Counted from the stretch's first letter, positions 35,640 to 45,040 are shown. The stretch: 64,000 bases of DNA from Oceanospirillum sp048264105 (GCA_048264105.1 JBLXDJ010000002.1:124001-188000); one strand, 5' to 3'. Numbers and translations: made by a program. The notes: generated by a model not told the origin, from the sequence alone.

Positions 35640-37384
35640 CTGACAGGCTTCTGCCGGGAGCTGATGCCAAAGTCGGTCGTGTTGTTCAGACGAACCAGAT
35701 TGCGCCCCTCTGATTTTGCCCGGTAAAGGGCGGCATCGGCTTTGTTCAGGGCGTCTCTCAGACCCAGCTGGTCGGCTGAAATACAGGCACCGATGCTGAC
35801 GGTTAGCGGAATATGATGAGGTGCCTGTTCGGCGTATGCCGGACGACTGCGTTCGATCTCCAACCGGATCGTTTCAGCAATCGCCAGCACCTGATGGGGC
35901 TGTGTAAAAGAGACGGAGGCCAGTATCTCATCATCCCCCCAGCGTCCGGAGGTGCCGAGAATGTCATCATCGATATGTTTTCTGACAATCTCTGCCACGA
36001 TCTGCAGCGCCTCATCACCCTGTTCGTGGCCGTAGCGGTCGTTAATCTCTTTCAGAAAGTCGATATCGAGCCAGATCAGGCTGAAGCCATCCTGTCCGCT
36101 GTTATCGTTCGCTTCCCGGAAACGGGTTTTCAGCAGGTTGAGCAGGGTGTTCCGGTTCAGCAGGTTCGTCACCGGGTCGATACGTTTTGCCCGATCTAAT
36201 GCCCGGTTCAGCTGTTCAAGTCTGGCGTCCATCTCATCTCTGGTCTGGGCTATCTCATCCGCCATCTGATTGAAGTGCTGCATCAGCCTGCCGATCTCCC
36301 CAGGCCCTTTGAGCGCCATCCGTGTCTGTTTGCCCTGCCTGATATTGCTCATCCCATGATTCAGCCGCGACAAGGGGCGCAGCACCATAAAACGAATCGC
36401 CAGATTGAGTGCCAGAATCAGCACGATCAGGGTGATGCCGTAAACGATAAACATGCTGCTGAAACGGCTGATGGGGAGCAGAGTATCGATGTCGATCAGT
36501 GTGACTTCATACCAGTCGATCTCCGGCAGATAGGCAACCGCCATCAGGCTGCGATGCCCTTCGACGTTGACGTAGTGACTGACCACTTTATCTTTCTGGC
36601 GGAAAGACTCCGCCATGGCCTGTCGCAGCAGGCGTTTGTCCTTTTCGCTATCAACCATATCTTCTACGTTGTGCAGCAGATCGGCGAGGCGGGTAAAACT
36701 GGAGAGGTTCACCAGATCGCTGTTGTGATGCAGCTGGATAGTGCCGTTGTAGTCGACAAAGATATTGTTAACGCCTTTTTCAGCCTGTTGCGCGACCTCA
36801 TTCAGGATCACGCCCAGATTCAGACCCGTGCCGACAACGCCCAGCACCTCGTCACCATCGGTCAGCAGAATATCCATCCAGATCTTAGTGACATCCAGCG
36901 AGGCATCATAATTCACGTTAACGTGCAGATCCCTGCGCTGTTCCATCAGTTGATAGAACCAGGCATCATCCGGATTCTCCGGATTGAGCACGTAGCGCAG
37001 CTGATTGCCCTGATAGGTATTGTTGGCATCGTTATGGAAGTATTCACCGCTTTTAGCGAGGGCGACAAAGTAGTTCATCTCCAGAAAGTTAAAGCGAAAA
37101 CTTTCCATCTCTTTGATCGCCCGACGACGCAACTCCGGATCTTCCGGGTTACGGGCAAAGTCGATCAGATCCTGTGATTGAGAGAACTGACGGGAAAGCG
37201 CCAACTCCCTGATCAGAGGTTGCAGGGTGCGTTGGCGGTCATAAAGAACCTGTTTTTCGGCATAGCGGACAGCCCACTCCTCAATCACCTCTTCCGCCAG
37301 AGAGCTAACCGATGACCAGGCTGCAAAAGAGGAGATCACCACCAGAATGATAGATAGCAGAATAAAACGCAGGCTCAGGCTCAT
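35633..37384 (-). CDS. Cache-HAMP protein with degenerate GGDEF domain
   Basis: The 583-residue product has a helix at 6-25, a double-Cache-type periplasmic sensor (about 30-305), a helix (about 310-330), a HAMP domain (to about 385) and a GGDEF-fold domain. The signature motif reads GDDEI (483-487) instead of GGDEF, and there is no RxxD site at the usual position. The second Gly normally contacts the nucleotide, so cyclase activity is likely reduced or lost. The rest of the domain (IWLDIDFLKEINDRYGHEQGD, VSIGA, ALYRAK) is well kept, so a recent loss or a GTP/c-di-GMP sensor role is possible. Confidence 0.88.
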   Translation of the reverse strand: MSLSLRFILLSIILVVISSFAAWSSVSSLAEEVIEEWAVRYAEKQVLYDRQRTLQPLIRELALSRQFSQSQDLIDFARNPEDPELRRRAIKEMESFRFNFLEMNYFVALAKSGEYFHNDANNTYQGNQLRYVLNPENPDDAWFYQLMEQRRDLHVNVNYDASLDVTKIWMDILLTDGDEVLGVVGTGLNLGVILNEVAQQAEKGVNNIFVDYNGTIQLHHNSDLVNLSSFTRLADLLHNVEDMVDSEKDKRLLRQAMAESFRQKDKVVSHYVNVEGHRSLMAVAYLPEIDWYEVTLIDIDTLLPISRFSSMFIVYGITLIVLILALNLAIRFMVLRPLSRLNHGMSNIRQGKQTRMALKGPGEIGRLMQHFNQMADEIAQTRDEMDARLEQLNRALDRAKRIDPVTNLLNRNTLLNLLKTRFREANDNSGQDGFSLIWLDIDFLKEINDRYGHEQGDEALQIVAEIVRKHIDDDILGTSGRWGDDEILASVSFTQPHQVLAIAETIRLEIERSRPAYAEQAPHHIPLTVSIGACISADQLGLRDALNKADAALYRAKSEGRNLVRLNNTTDFGISSRQKPVRS

Positions 37385-37547
37385 AATGAACTCCTTTTAC
37401 ATCCGGGGTGATGACCCGCAGGGCGTGCGGAGCAATCTTGGGAGGTGATAACCGTGACACACTGCCGGTAACGCATCGGCAGTGGTCAATGGGGGACGGG
37501 CAATAAAGGTCAGCTTACGGGCTAACCCCGCAGAGCAGACATCGGGG

Positions 37548-38558
37548 TCAGCGTGATGCATCCTTTGCGGCTGACCGGTATTCGGCGGTTTCCAGCGTGC
37601 TGTCTGATCCGCCATCAAGGGACTCTCTCAGTTCTTGCTGAGAGTGCTTCTGCATTTTGCGATAGCCTTCACAGGCTCTTGAGTAACCCCCTTCGCAGGC
37701 TTCCCGATACCATTTCAGAGATGCGGCCAGATTAGGCTTCAGGCGCGGGTAGGCTTCATAAAGTACGGCCAGATTGTACTGGGCGACCAAAAGCCCCTCG
37801 TTGGCGGCCTTCTGCAGCCAGAAGGAGGCCTGATCAAAATCGTTAGGTGTGCCCAGACCGTAGTAGTGCAGATAGGCCAGTGCAAGAGCGGCTTCGGAGT
37901 GCCCCTGTTGTGCTGCCAGAGTGTGCCAGCGAACGGCGGCGGGATAGTTTTGTCTTGCCCCGGCACCATCTTCTGCCAGCAGCCCCATCTGGTACTGGGC
38001 TTCGGTATGACCTTTGTTAGCGGCCTTCTGAAGCCAGATCCCCGCTTTGGTCAGGCTGGTGCCGGTGCCCTGTCCCCGTTTGTACATCATGCCCAGCTGA
38101 AACTCGGCATCGGTCAGCCCCTGTTGTGCGGCCTTCCTGATCCAGCCGATCGCTTTGACCTGATGCTGAGGCAGGTCACCCTGCTGAAGAAACTGCATAC
38201 CCAGCAGATACTGTCCTTCTGACAGGCCCTGTTCCGCAGCCTTCTGATACCAGACATGGGCCTGTTCCGGGTCGTAATCTCCGCCGCGACCATCCGCATA
38301 CAGGCGTCCCGCCATTAGCTGGTCTCTGGCATCGCCCTGTTCAGCAGATTCCAGAAACTCATTCAGAGCGTGGGTGTACAGCTCCTGATCATAGAAGCGC
38401 ATCCCTTTATCAAAGGAAGCACCGGCCTCTTTCGATAGCAGAAGTGCCAACAGAATCAGACCACCCTGAATCAACCGGAATCGCAGGCTGCGGCTTTTCA
38501 CAGACGTGGTGAATGGCTTTGACATTGTGGATGAAGGAGAGAACTGCCAGGGAAACAT
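37548..38558 (-). CDS. Secreted Sel1-repeat protein
   Basis: The 336-residue product has a basic N terminus and hydrophobic segment (about 30-48), with cleavage likely near KEAGA. About seven Sel1-like repeats follow (A..WY.KAA..G...AQY.LG pattern) from residue 55 to 300. Sel1 proteins are periplasmic or surface adaptors in signalling and envelope processes. GAGG lies 7 nt before the ATG at 38558; a second ATG at 38525 also keeps the signal peptide. No function can be deduced from the neighbours. Confidence 0.85.
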   Translation of the reverse strand: MFPWQFSPSSTMSKPFTTSVKSRSLRFRLIQGGLILLALLLSKEAGASFDKGMRFYDQELYTHALNEFLESAEQGDARDQLMAGRLYADGRGGDYDPEQAHVWYQKAAEQGLSEGQYLLGMQFLQQGDLPQHQVKAIGWIRKAAQQGLTDAEFQLGMMYKRGQGTGTSLTKAGIWLQKAANKGHTEAQYQMGLLAEDGAGARQNYPAAVRWHTLAAQQGHSEAALALAYLHYYGLGTPNDFDQASFWLQKAANEGLLVAQYNLAVLYEAYPRLKPNLAASLKWYREACEGGYSRACEGYRKMQKHSQQELRESLDGGSDSTLETAEYRSAAKDASR

Positions 38559-38716
38559 GGTAAAGCCTCGCGGGGATTTTGAATCGCGGGGGCATTGTAA
38601 CGATATGTTAGCGAGTTTGATATTAGGGATAACCCTGTTTTTTTTATAGATTTGGTCAGATTTGCTGCACTAGCGTTGTGACGGCGTTTGCTGAGCGCAG
38701 GGGGCTGCCGCCCGGA

Positions 38717-39193
38717 TCAGCTGTTCAGCAGGTGAGACTCGATATCCTTCACACTTTCCATCACCGCGTAAGTGCTGGTTTGCAGGACAAAGGGCAGGGT
38801 GGAGATCTGTTCCCCCAGCACTTTACGATAATCTTCCATGCCGGTGGTTCTTACTTTCAGCAGGTAATCAAAACCTGCCGCGATCATGTGGCACTGCTCC
38901 ACTTCCGGAATCTGGCGTACCGCTTCATTAAAGGCATCCAGTGCTTTGGTTTTGGTATCGCTCAGTTTCACCTGCACAAAGGCGATGTGATTCACCCCCA
39001 GTCGTTTCTGATCGACCAGCGCCACATAGCCCAGAATAAAGCCCTGTTCCTCGAGTTTTTTCATCCGCAGCTGGCAGGGAGTTTTAGACAGTCCTACCCT
39101 TGAAGCTAGTTCTGTCACTGTTAAGCGGGCGTTTTTCTGTAGTTCACGGAGGATGGCGTGATCAATGCGATCCAGATCATCGGTGCGTTTCAT
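38717..39193 (-). CDS. Lrp/AsnC-family regulator, probable proline regulator of putA
   Basis: The 158-residue product has an HTH (DRIDHAILRELQKNARLTVTE, then GLSKTPCQLRMKKL) and a RAM domain (EVEQCHMIAAGFDYLLKV). It is divergent from putA with 265 nt between, the same arrangement as the PutR/proline-responsive Lrp activators described in other proteobacteria. Since PutA here lacks its own DNA-binding domain, this protein is the natural regulator. The link to proline is inferred from position. Confidence 0.9.
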   Translation of the reverse strand: MKRTDDLDRIDHAILRELQKNARLTVTELASRVGLSKTPCQLRMKKLEEQGFILGYVALVDQKRLGVNHIAFVQVKLSDTKTKALDAFNEAVRQIPEVEQCHMIAAGFDYLLKVRTTGMEDYRKVLGEQISTLPFVLQTSTYAVMESVKDIESHLLNS

Positions 39194-39458
39194 TTCAGTG
39201 ACACTCTTTAACAGGTGGCGGACGTTTTCATAAACAGCGCCTGAAGGCGGATCTCTCCGGTGGGAGAGGCGCTGAGCAGGCCTGTTTTTAGTTTATAGGT
39301 AAATTCTCTAAAAATGGAATAATTTTTTTAATTATAGTCTGAATTAATGCTTTAAATATAAAACAGAAATCTAAAAAGGAAAAAAATATAGAGAAAAAGG
39401 CTATCTGGCTAAAGCTAGAATGCTCACCTATGTTTCCACAATAACGAAAGGTGTCGAT

Positions 39459-42400
39459 ATGACTCAGGCAATGAACACTACAACAAATGCCGCGGCGACC
39501 ACGACTGCTATCCGAGAAGCGATGCGTGATCACTATCTGGCAGATGAAACCCGTTCGGTTAATGCATTGGTTGAGATGGCAGGCTTGTCTGCCGAAACAC
39601 GACAGCAGATCTCCCATGAAGCGGCAAAACTGATTACCCGCGTTCGTACATCTGCCAAACCTTCGATGATGGAAAACTTTCTGGCGGAATATGGCCTGAC
39701 AACGAAAGAGGGCGTTGCCCTGATGTGTCTGGCAGAAGCGCTGCTGCGTGTGCCGGATGCCGAAACCATTGATGAACTGATTGAAGACAAGATTGTTCCG
39801 GGCAAATGGCAGGAGCACCTGGGCCAGTCTGAATCGGCGCTGATCAACACCTCCACCTGGGGTTTGATGGTGACCGGTAAGCTGATCGCCTCTCCTGATG
39901 AAAAAGGCCTGACGAATACCCTGCGCGGCATGATCAAGCGTCTGGGCGAGCCTCTGGTGCGTACTGCTGTTAAGCAGGCGATGAAAGAGCTGGGTCGCCA
40001 GTTTGTACTGGGCCGCACTATTGAAGAAGCCACCAAAAACGGCAAGAAACAGCAGGCCCGTGGCTACAACTACTCTTACGACATGCTGGGTGAAGCGGCG
40101 CGTACCGATGCGGATGCTCTGCGTTATCACCGCGCTTACGCTGATGCGATCAGCAAAATCGCTTCAGCCTGCACCCACGATGATATCCGTAATAACCCGG
40201 GTATCTCGGTAAAACTGTCTGCGCTGCACCCACGTTATGAATTTGGTAAATACGACAGCGTGATGGACGTTCTGGTTGAGCGTACCTTCCAGCTGGCACT
40301 GATGGCGAAAGAAGCCAACATGGGCTTCAACATCGACGCAGAAGAAGCAGACCGTCTGGATCTGTCTCTGGATGTGATCGAAGCGGTTCTGGCACGCCCT
40401 GAACTGGCAGGCTGGAACGGTTTTGGTGTTGTGGTTCAGGCCTTTGGCCCGCGCGCACCTTTCGTGCTGGACTGGCTGTATGCCACCGCTGAGAAGCTGG
40501 ATCGTAAGATCATGGTACGTCTGGTAAAAGGCGCGTACTGGGATGCTGAGATCAAGCGTGCACAGGTTATGGGTCTGGATGGCTTCCCGGTATTCACCCG
40601 TAAAGTGAACACCGATGTGTCTTACGTTTCCTGCGCGACTAAGCTGCTGAAAATGACCGACCGCATCTACCCGCAGTTTGCGACTCACAACGCGCATTCT
40701 GTCGCGGCCATTATGAATCTGGCGGATGATCTGGATAAATTTGAATTCCAGCGTCTGCACGGTATGGGCGAATCCCTGCACGATGTGGTTGTGCAGGAAA
40801 ACAAAGTTCGCTGCCGTATCTACGCACCGGTAGGTGCACACCAGGATCTGCTGGCGTATCTGGTACGTCGTCTGCTGGAAAACGGCGCGAACAGCTCCTT
40901 TGTAAACCAGATTGTGGATCACGATATCGCTCCGGCTGAGATCGCCCGTGATCCGTTTGATGCTGTGATGGCGCTGGAAAGCATTCCTAATCCGGTGATT
41001 ACCCGTTCTGCGGACCTGTTCACCAATAAAGAGCGTGGCGAAACCCGTCGTAACTCGATCGGTTGGGATATTACGGATGCCCGTACGGTTGAGCAGCTGG
41101 ATAAAGAGCGCGGTGCTTACCTGCAGCACAACTGGCAGGCTGGTCCTATGATTGCCGGTGATGTTGAAGGTGCTAACACCAAAACCGTGATCAACCCTGC
41201 TAACCATCAGGATGTTGTGGGTCAGGTTGTAGAAGCGTCTGAAAAAGATATTGAAACCGCCATCGCTGCAGCGCAGGCAGGCCAGAAAGCCTGGGAAGCG
41301 CTGTCGGTTGAAGAGCGTGGTGCACGCATCCGTAAATTCGCCGATCTGATGGAAGCCAATGCCGGTGAACTGTTTGCTCTGGCAACCCGTGAAGCCGGTA
41401 AGTCTCTGCTGGACGGTATCGCTGAGATCCGTGAAGCGGTGGATTTCGCCCTGTATTACCCGGACGAAGCGGAACTGCATAATGCTGATGGCACGGCCCG
41501 TGGTCTGATCACCTGTATTTCTCCGTGGAACTTCCCGCTGGCTATTTTTGCCGGTCAGATCTGTGCGGCACTGGCGGCCGGTAACGCGGTTCTGGCAAAA
41601 CCAGCCGAGCAGACCGTTCTGATGGCGGCCCGTGCTGTTGAACTGATGCACGAAGCGGGTATCCCGAAAGATGTGATCCAGCTGCTGCCGGGTGCCGGTG
41701 CGGTTGTGGGTGCAGCCCTGACCTCTGACTCCCGTATCAATGGTGTTTGCTTCACCGGTTCTACTCCAACCGCGCAGCATATTAACCGTTCAATGGCGGC
41801 CAACATGTCACCGGAAGCGCCGCTGATTGCGGAAACCGGTGGTATGAACGCGATGATCGTGGATTCTACCGCTCTGCCGGAGCAGGTGATCCGTGACGTA
41901 CTGGCATCCTCGTTCCAGAGTGCCGGTCAGCGTTGTTCCGCCCTGCGTGTACTCTATGTACAGAAAGATATCGCTGAGCATCTGCTGGAGATGCTTTACG
42001 GTGCGATGGATGAGCTGACCGTGGGTAACCCATGGCTGATCAGCACCGATGTTGGTCCTGTGATCGACAAGTTGGCGCAGGACAAGATCATGGCGCACAT
42101 CAACAAGTTTAAAGAGCAGGGTCGTTGCCTGAAAACTTACGAAGTGCCAACAACCGGTACCTTCGTACCGCCAACGGTGATCAAGCTGGACAGCATCAAC
42201 GAGATGGAAGAAGAGATCTTCGGTCCTGTGCTGCACGTTTGCACCTTTGACGCCAGCGAGCTGGATCAGGTGATTGCGGATATCAACGGTCGTGGTTATG
42301 GCCTGACCTTCGGTCTGCACACCCGTATGGATTCCCGTATCGACTACGTGACCGAGCGTGTTCATGTGGGCAACTGCTATGTGAACCGTAACCAGATCGG

Positions 42401-43118
42401 CGCGATCGTTGGCTCTCAGCCATTTGGTGGTGAAGGCCTGTCCGGTACCGGCCCTAAAGCGGGTGGTCCTCTGTACGTTCGCCGCTTTAAAAATATTGCC
42501 GGTGAGAACCGTGCTGAATCTCTGCAGGGTGACGCGGTATCTGAGGCAGCACTGCAGGATGCCGTTAACGCTGCACTGAAACTGGCCGTGTCCGATGCCG
42601 CTAAAGCGACCGATATGGTTGAACAGCAGCTGGGCGCACTGTCTGCACATGTGAAGTCCGGTCTGTTGGCAACCCGCGAAATGCCGGGGCCGACCGGTGA
42701 ACTGAACCGTCTGAGCTTCCATGCCCGTGGTCTGGTACTGTGCGCCGGTCCTGATCTGGACAGCGCAACCCAACAGGCGGCTGTGGCTCTGGCTCAGGGT
42801 AACCGTGTCGTGGTTGTGGCGCCGGGTGTTAAAGCACTGGCTGATCAGCTGGCTTCTGCAGGTCTGCCGATTGTTGGTCTGGATGGTGCGGTTGACGCAT
42901 CTGTTCTGGCGGGTCTGACCGGTATCGATGGGATCGCCAGTAACGCAGCCCGTGATGTGCTGACCGCTTACCGTGAAGTGCTGGCAAAACGCGATGGTGT
43001 TCTGCTGCCGCTGCTGACCGAAGCGCACCTGCCGGAGCGTTTCGTACACGAGCGTCACCTGTGTGTGGATACAACGGCAGCCGGTGGTAACGCCAGCCTG
43101 ATCGCATCCACTAACTAA
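39459..43118 (+). CDS. putA: Bifunctional proline dehydrogenase / P5C dehydrogenase PutA
   Basis: The 1219-residue product oxidises proline to glutamate at the membrane in two steps. The proline dehydrogenase barrel spans roughly residues 75-560, with GYNYSYDMLGEAARTDADA, YEFGKYDSV and RLVKGAYWDAEIKRAQ. The aldehyde dehydrogenase domain spans about 570-1040, with TGSTPTAQHI, ETGGMNAMIVDSTAL and the catalytic Cys in SAGQRCSALR. A C-terminal PutA tail region follows. No ribbon-helix-helix domain is present at the N terminus, so it is not self-repressing. AAAGGTG precedes the ATG at 39459; the in-frame ATG at 39420 is not needed. Confidence 0.97.
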   Translation: MTQAMNTTTNAAATTTAIREAMRDHYLADETRSVNALVEMAGLSAETRQQISHEAAKLITRVRTSAKPSMMENFLAEYGLTTKEGVALMCLAEALLRVPDAETIDELIEDKIVPGKWQEHLGQSESALINTSTWGLMVTGKLIASPDEKGLTNTLRGMIKRLGEPLVRTAVKQAMKELGRQFVLGRTIEEATKNGKKQQARGYNYSYDMLGEAARTDADALRYHRAYADAISKIASACTHDDIRNNPGISVKLSALHPRYEFGKYDSVMDVLVERTFQLALMAKEANMGFNIDAEEADRLDLSLDVIEAVLARPELAGWNGFGVVVQAFGPRAPFVLDWLYATAEKLDRKIMVRLVKGAYWDAEIKRAQVMGLDGFPVFTRKVNTDVSYVSCATKLLKMTDRIYPQFATHNAHSVAAIMNLADDLDKFEFQRLHGMGESLHDVVVQENKVRCRIYAPVGAHQDLLAYLVRRLLENGANSSFVNQIVDHDIAPAEIARDPFDAVMALESIPNPVITRSADLFTNKERGETRRNSIGWDITDARTVEQLDKERGAYLQHNWQAGPMIAGDVEGANTKTVINPANHQDVVGQVVEASEKDIETAIAAAQAGQKAWEALSVEERGARIRKFADLMEANAGELFALATREAGKSLLDGIAEIREAVDFALYYPDEAELHNADGTARGLITCISPWNFPLAIFAGQICAALAAGNAVLAKPAEQTVLMAARAVELMHEAGIPKDVIQLLPGAGAVVGAALTSDSRINGVCFTGSTPTAQHINRSMAANMSPEAPLIAETGGMNAMIVDSTALPEQVIRDVLASSFQSAGQRCSALRVLYVQKDIAEHLLEMLYGAMDELTVGNPWLISTDVGPVIDKLAQDKIMAHINKFKEQGRCLKTYEVPTTGTFVPPTVIKLDSINEMEEEIFGPVLHVCTFDASELDQVIADINGRGYGLTFGLHTRMDSRIDYVTERVHVGNCYVNRNQIGAIVGSQPFGGEGLSGTGPKAGGPLYVRRFKNIAGENRAESLQGDAVSEAALQDAVNAALKLAVSDAAKATDMVEQQLGALSAHVKSGLLATREMPGPTGELNRLSFHARGLVLCAGPDLDSATQQAAVALAQGNRVVVVAPGVKALADQLASAGLPIVGLDGAVDASVLAGLTGIDGIASNAARDVLTAYREVLAKRDGVLLPLLTEAHLPERFVHERHLCVDTTAAGGNASLIASTN

Positions 43119-43157
43119 GAGCGTTTTCTTAGTCTGAGTGACCTTGTTAAACCGTTT

Positions 43158-43193
43158 TGGGCAGGCCTGTTCGTGTGCCGGCAAGTCTGCCCA
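43158..43193 (+). terminator. Hairpin downstream of putA
   Basis: TGGGCAG (43158-43164) and CTGCCCA (43187-43193) can pair, with a GCC/GGC extension inside. Only GCTTTAA follows, so it is a weak terminator or a 3'-end stabiliser. Confidence 0.4.
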
Positions 43194-43244
43194 GCTTTAA
43201 CTAAGGGTGTGGAGCGTGTATCGAAGGATGCCGTCTTCTCACTT

Positions 43245-43409
43245 TTAGATGTATCTCATTTCTTCCCAAGGTGATGAGATACAGACCGTTCGTTGGAATT
43301 GTTGTTTGTACTTGTTTATCCCCATACCCTCGTTGGTGGATGCCACAATTTTGTGGAACTTATCCGTGATACGGAACGCAGCCCTGGTTTTTAACCGGGG
43401 CTTTTTTTT
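43245..43409 (+). ncRNA. Candidate small RNA with four hairpins and intrinsic terminator
   Basis: Four hairpins lie in series. TGTATCTCAT/ATGAGATACA (43250-43283) is a perfect 10-bp stem. CCACAA-TT-TTGTGG spans 43343-43356 and TCCGT-GAT-ACGGA spans 43363-43375. A terminator GCCCTGGTT...AACCGGGGC (43381-43401) is followed by eight T. A G/T-rich unpaired stretch of about 60 nt lies between the first and second stems. No plus-strand gene follows for 700 nt, so this is not a leader. The layout resembles Hfq-dependent regulatory RNAs such as GcvB, but I cannot match it to a known family. The 5' end is a guess. Confidence 0.5.
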
Positions 43410-43461
43410 GCCTGAAAAATACGATGAGACAAAAGAAGAGAGAGTGCCGGAAGCACAGGCA

Positions 43462-43550
43462 GGAAACAGGTCGTTGGGAAACAGGCCGTTTGGAAACAGG
43501 TACTCAGGAAGCAGACGTTTGGGAAGCACGCGTTTGGGAGTCAACAGTGC
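43462..43550. repeat. 15-nt tandem repeat array
   Basis: Five full units (43462, 43477, 43492, 43507, 43522) and a partial sixth follow the pattern GGAA(A/G)CAGG.CGTTTG. The 15-nt period keeps both strands open in frame, which explains the long overlapping open frames here. Neither frame has a known family or convincing ribosome site. Confidence 0.8.
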
Positions 43551-43613
43551 AGCGGCAATGCTCTGTCAGAGGGCGCGATCCTGTGTCATCGGGCAATAAA
43601 TCACCGCTATCGA

Positions 43614-43847
43614 TCAGGCTACGCGGCCCAGACCCAGTAACTGACCCAGCTGGCCAACGTTCTGAGAGATGCTTTTGCTGCGGTTTCTGAACTCTTGCTG
43701 CAATTCAACCATTGCCGCTTCAAGTTTTAGTGAGTGAGCTAACTGGTTGTTTAAGCAGATCTTTTTTTCAGCCCGGACGGCGGATGCGTTGGTAATAGCC
43801 GGTGTGGTGTAAACCTTTTTCACAGTATGTAAGCCTGAAGTTGTCAT
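43614..43847 (-). CDS. Small protein of unknown function
   Basis: The 77-residue product has a basic N-terminal half and a C-terminal helical half (LEAAMVELQQEFRNRSKSIS, ending GQLGQLLGLGRVA). It has no signal peptide, membrane helix or recognisable family. AGGGA lies just before the ATG, and an AT-rich promoter-like region lies upstream, shared with the divergent oxyR. It could be a regulated small protein; spurious coding cannot be excluded. Confidence 0.45.
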   Translation of the reverse strand: MTTSGLHTVKKVYTTPAITNASAVRAEKKICLNNQLAHSLKLEAAMVELQQEFRNRSKSISQNVGQLGQLLGLGRVA

Positions 43848-44082
43848 GGTGTCCCTACTTATAAGTTGGTCAGTATTTAATGCTTCCTATTAAATACCTT
43901 GCACATGACATACCAAATAACCTTTTATTTTGTATTGTTAATATTGTGCAGTTTCATGTAACTCAATCGGCGGATATTCTTGATCTAAATCATGTTTGTT
44001 TCAAGCGTTTGAATCATAAATCATGGTTATTTTTTGTATCTTAGAGGCGGGATTCTGCTGTGGTCTTACATTGCGGTAGCAG

Positions 44083-44110
44083 TATGATCGCCCTATCATA
44101 GGTAAAACCT
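44083..44110. promoter_or_regulatory. Palindromes in the oxyR promoter region
   Basis: TATGAT-N6-ATCATA (44083-44100) is followed at once by AGGT-AAA-ACCT (44100-44110), ending 33 nt before the oxyR ATG. This is a plausible autoregulatory operator, but it does not match the full OxyR consensus. Confidence 0.35.
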
Positions 44111-44143
44111 TCAATAAGTTAGCGATAAGTCAAAGGTGTACCT

Positions 44144-45040
44144 ATGGTAAAGCTGCGGGATCTGGAATATCTGGATGCGATCGATCGCTTTAAACACTTT
44201 GGTAAAGCGGCTGAGGCCTGTTTTGTCAGCCAGCCGACCTTAAGTGGTCAGATCATGAAGCTGGAAGAACAGCTTAACCTTCAGCTGGTAGAGCGTCATC
44301 GCCGGAATGTGATGCTCACACCCGCAGGTGAACAGTTGGTAAAAGAGGCGCGCAATGTTCTGAGTGCGGCTCAGGTGTTTGAAGAAACCGCCCGCACCCT
44401 GCTGGATCCTCTGGCGGGTGATCTGCATGTTGGCATGATTCCCACCCTTGCTCCCTATCTTCTGCCCCATGTGATGGAGCCACTGAACGAACGCCTGCCT
44501 AAGGTAAATTTCTACCTGCATGAAAAGCAGACCAAGGTGCTGATGCAGGAACTGAACGAAGGTAAGCTGGATCTGTTAATTCTGCCCTGGCTGGAGGATA
44601 TGCAGGGGGTGGAGCGCTATAAGCTGTTTGATGAGCCACTGGATCTGGCGGTGTCGCCTCAGCATCCGTTGGCAGAGAAGAAAATGGTCACCTTTGATGA
44701 TCTCAACAATCAGCAGCTGCTGACGCTGGAAGATGGTCACTGCCTGCGGGATCAGGCGCTGGGTTACTGCTTTACCTCCGGTGCCAAAGAGGATCACCGT
44801 TTTCAGGCTACCAGTCTTGAGACCCTGCGCTACATGGTGGCCAGTGGTATCGGTATGACCATGTTGCCGAGACTGTCGACCCACAATCTGGAAGATACGC
44901 ACCGTATCCGCTATATCCGTTTTAAATCGCCGGAGCCGACCCGGAATATCTCCCTGCTGATCCGCCCGAACTACTCCCGCATGACCTGTGTACGGGAAGT
45001 GGTCAGCTGTGTGCGAGATGTGATGAAGGGGCTTTTCTGA
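44144..45040 (+). CDS. oxyR: Hydrogen-peroxide-sensing LysR regulator OxyR
   Basis: The 298-residue product has an N-terminal LysR HTH (residues 1-60) and a regulatory domain with the peroxide-sensing cysteine pair. EDGHCLRDQALGYCF places C200 and C209 exactly as in E. coli OxyR (C199, C208), with nearly identical surroundings. Oxidation to a disulfide turns on peroxide-defence genes, and ahpC and ahpF lie a few kilobases away, with an OxyR-like half site before ahpC. It is preceded by an AT-rich intergenic region (43848-44143) shared with the small minus-strand gene. Confidence 0.97.
   Translation: MVKLRDLEYLDAIDRFKHFGKAAEACFVSQPTLSGQIMKLEEQLNLQLVERHRRNVMLTPAGEQLVKEARNVLSAAQVFEETARTLLDPLAGDLHVGMIPTLAPYLLPHVMEPLNERLPKVNFYLHEKQTKVLMQELNEGKLDLLILPWLEDMQGVERYKLFDEPLDLAVSPQHPLAEKKMVTFDDLNNQQLLTLEDGHCLRDQALGYCFTSGAKEDHRFQATSLETLRYMVASGIGMTMLPRLSTHNLEDTHRIRYIRFKSPEPTRNISLLIRPNYSRMTCVREVVSCVRDVMKGLF

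Noticed and set aside
40164..43184. Long minus-strand frames opposite putA
   Set aside because: They are antisense shadows of a clearly real gene, with low-complexity His/Arg/Thr-rich translations.
43462..43550. Possible CRISPR array
   Set aside because: Units of 15 nt are directly adjacent with no spacers, and no cas genes are present.
43249..43599. 116-codon plus-strand frame over the candidate RNA and 15-nt repeats
   Set aside because: It runs through four hairpins and a terminator, has no ribosome site and no family resemblance; the repeat period alone keeps it open.
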